From Ramlibacter sp. (GTDB taxonomy: Bacteria > Pseudomonadota > Gammaproteobacteria > Burkholderiales > Burkholderiaceae_C): a stretch of DNA of 7,265 nt. A program made the translations under genes and the position numbers. The stretch lies in NCBI GenBank assembly GCA_021156245.1, contig JAJNBO010000287.1, forward strand, positions 1 to 7,265, given 5' to 3'. Positions 5,813 to 7,265 of this stretch are shown piece by piece (the first letter of the stretch is position 1; every line of letters begins with the position of its first letter). The notes below the pieces were generated by a model, which made no database searches, was not told where the DNA came from, and saw only the letters and a list, made by a program, of their open reading frames with translations.

Positions 5813-7265
5813 CGCGCCTCCGGCCAGGCGTCCAGGCGCAGGCGGTAGTGGCCTGCGACGTTCTCGACTTCGGCGGCGCCCGGCGCCGGGTAACGCACGC
5901 GCGCGAGCGCCGTGCTGCCCACGCGCAGGACGCGCTCCTGCGCGTGGGCCTCGAGCGTGTACGCCATCGGCAGGCCGCGCCGGATCGCATCGGCCGGCCA
6001 GTGCACCAGTTGCAGGTCGCTCAGCACGCGCGCGCCGGTCACGGCGGGCGGCCACCCCGGCGCGCGGGATTCGCGCAAGTCGCGCCCGTCCCAATCGAGC
6101 CGCGCCACCGTCTGGCCGAACGCGAGCACCGCCAGCCGCACGGCCTGCGCGTCGACTTCGAGCGCCACGTCCATCTGCTGGCTGTGTCCGGCGAAGGTCA
6201 CCGTCATGCGTTGCTGCAAGGACAGCTCGCGACCGAGGGAGGCCGGGCTGAGGCGCAGCGCGTAGGCTTCGGGCACGTCGCGCGGCCGCGGCAATGCACA
6301 GCCCGCGAGGACGGCGCCCGCTGCCACCAGCCAGGGCGACAAGGCCCACACCAGCGCCACGCCGATCATCAGGGTCAGGCCGAAGGCATGCAGCGCCGGC
6401 GTGGACGACAGCGCCAGCAGCCCGAACGCCAGCCAGGTGCTCGCCGCGCCCAGCACCACGGCCAGCCAGGCCGCGCCGTCGCCATCGTGTTCCAGCAGGA
6501 AGATGCCGTAGTCGACGCCGATGCCCAGGAGCAGCAGCAGCGCGAGGATGTTCGTCAGCTGGAAGGGCTCGCCCAGCCAGCCTTGCACGGCGACGGCGAC
6601 AACGCTCGCCACCGCGGTCGGCAGCCACGCCCGCCAGGCCGCGGATCGAAAGCGCGTCCACAGCGCCGCGAACACCAGCAGGTGGCCGGCGAGCAGCAGC
6701 GCCGTCATCGACCAGCGATAGCGCCCGAGCAGCGTCGCGACGTCGCCGGAGCGATTCACCCAGCGCACGCCATCGAGCCCCGCCGCGGCGTCCTGCAGCA
6801 GAGGCAGCTGCCCTGCGTCGTGCAGGCCGTGCAGCATCACCACCGTCATGTACTCACCGTCTCCATTGCCCAGCCACAGCGAGCGAGCGGCGGCGGACGC
6901 GCCATGCGCGAACCATTCCTCCGGCGTGAGCGGACGCAGCGCGGCGACGGGCCGCATCAGCCGCTCGCCGAGCGTCGTGTTGACGCCGGCCAGCACCTGC
7001 GTCTCGACCCGCTCGGTCAGGCGCGCATCCGCCTGCTGGCGCCGGATCGAAGGCACCCAGTCGGACACGGCGGCATAGCCGGACAAGGCAGCGCGCGCGA
7101 CCAACGCATCCAACCGCTGCTTGAGGGCTTCCTCACGCTCCAGCACTTCTTGCGACGAAGCCCCGCGCACCAGGTAGAACTGCGCGACGCTGGGCGTGCC
7201 GAGCAGCCGCGAGACACCGACCTGCGATTGCACCAGGGTCTCGGGCGAGCCTTGCCAGTGGCGCA
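5809..7265 (-). CDS. MMPL/RND-family exporter (ApeM-type), 5' end outside the window, fused in frame to a DUF3261 domain
   Basis: The frame is open from the right edge to TGA 5809-5811, giving about 484 visible residues. The N-terminal transmembrane half and the first periplasmic loop lie outside. Visible residues 1-180 are the end of the second large periplasmic region, including a charged coiled-coil-like part near 38-60. Five hydrophobic segments follow at about 184-202, 211-230, 238-256, 263-285 and 290-322. The third carries GIGVDYGIFLLEHD, the RND/MMPL signature. After the last segment the frame runs without a stop into LAGCALPRP and a DUF3261 domain (about visible residues 338-480). 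In related APE clusters the exporter (apeM) and the lipoprotein (apeN) are separate genes. The exporter probably extracts the lipid-linked polyene from the inner membrane. The GTG at 7233 is internal, because the frame continues upstream to the edge. Confidence 0.85.
   Translation of the reverse strand, partial: RHWQGSPETLVQSQVGVSRLLGTPSVAQFYLVRGASSQEVLEREEALKQRLDALVARAALSGYAAVSDWVPSIRRQQADARLTERVETQVLAGVNTTLGERLMRPVAALRPLTPEEWFAHGASAAARSLWLGNGDGEYMTVVMLHGLHDAGQLPLLQDAAAGLDGVRWVNRSGDVATLLGRYRWSMTALLLAGHLLVFAALWTRFRSAAWRAWLPTAVASVVAVAVQGWLGEPFQLTNILALLLLLGIGVDYGIFLLEHDGDGAAWLAVVLGAASTWLAFGLLALSSTPALHAFGLTLMIGVALVWALSPWLVAAGAVLAGCALPRPRDVPEAYALRLSPASLGRELSLQQRMTVTFAGHSQQMDVALEVDAQAVRLAVLAFGQTVARLDWDGRDLRESRAPGWPPAVTGARVLSDLQLVHWPADAIRRGLPMAYTLEAHAQERVLRVGSTALARVRYPAPGAAEVENVAGHYRLRLDAWPEAR
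5812..6300 (-). other. DUF3261 (ApeN-like) lipoprotein domain inside the exporter reading frame
   Basis: This segment starts at a Cys codon (6298-6300) that completes LAGC, a perfect lipobox, after a hydrophobic run. It continues for 163 residues: a SLGRELSLQQRMTV opening, a DVALEVDAQAVRLAVLAFGQ core, and LSDLQLVHWPADAIRRGLP with the QLVxWPxxAIR pattern that I associate with DUF3261. DUF3261 proteins in APE clusters are small lipoproteins of unknown biochemical role encoded next to the MMPL exporter. Possible separate starts in this frame are ATG 6369 and GTG 6360, but neither has a ribosome-binding site and neither has a basic N-region. Whether it is made as a fusion or as a separate lipoprotein is therefore open. 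Confidence 0.7.

Noticed and set aside
5813..6661. Upstream extension of the first ketosynthase frame
   Set aside because: It overlaps the exporter/DUF3261 gene in another frame and is low-complexity Arg/Ala/Gly; the true start is ATG 5812 with a GGAGG site.

Overview
The window is GC-rich and densely coded. It is best read as the distal end of an aryl polyene (APE/xanthomonadin-type) pigment gene cluster on the minus strand. On the plus strand it meets a methyltransferase gene and a pair of small exported proteins. GC content, codon use and gene order suggest a proteobacterium, most likely Burkholderiales (Comamonadaceae-like), with Xanthomonadales as the alternative. This taxonomic guess is inference; the window has no rRNA or marker gene.

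Plus strand, 1-1402. The 3' end of a small protein gene (1-209) is followed 12 nt later by a complete paralogue with a signal peptide (222-647). The two are tandem duplicates of a short exported protein of unknown function. A class I SAM-dependent methyltransferase follows (692-1402).

Centre, 1403-1543. Between the convergent methyltransferase and PPTase genes lies a long imperfect inverted repeat (arms 1440-1480 and 1494-1534). It is built from ACGCAGAAG-like units, is less GC-rich than its surroundings, and contains the stop codon of the minus-strand gene.

Minus strand, 7265 to 1531, a tight operon read right to left: MMPL/RND-type exporter (5' end outside the window) continuous in frame with a DUF3261 lipoprotein-like domain; ketosynthase; hotdog-fold dehydratase; FabG-type ketoreductase; second ketosynthase; Sfp-type phosphopantetheinyl transferase. 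Most junctions are 4-nt overlaps (ATGA or TTGA), implying translational coupling. The order matches the published apeM-N-O-P-Q-R order. By analogy, the ketosynthases, reductase and dehydratase extend an aryl starter on an acyl carrier protein into a conjugated polyene, the PPTase activates the carrier protein, and the MMPL and DUF3261 proteins help move the product to the outer membrane. The ACPs, aryl-AMP ligase, ApeI-type dehydratase and chain-length factor are not in view and would be expected beyond 7265.

Two oddities stand out. The hotdog dehydratase gene is broken by an apparent frameshift near 4366, with conserved sequence on both sides in different frames. The exporter and DUF3261 lipoprotein, normally two genes, are one uninterrupted reading frame, which creates a membrane-topology puzzle. 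Nothing here looks like a wholly new system; the novelty lies in these departures, the tandem paralogues and the inverted repeat.
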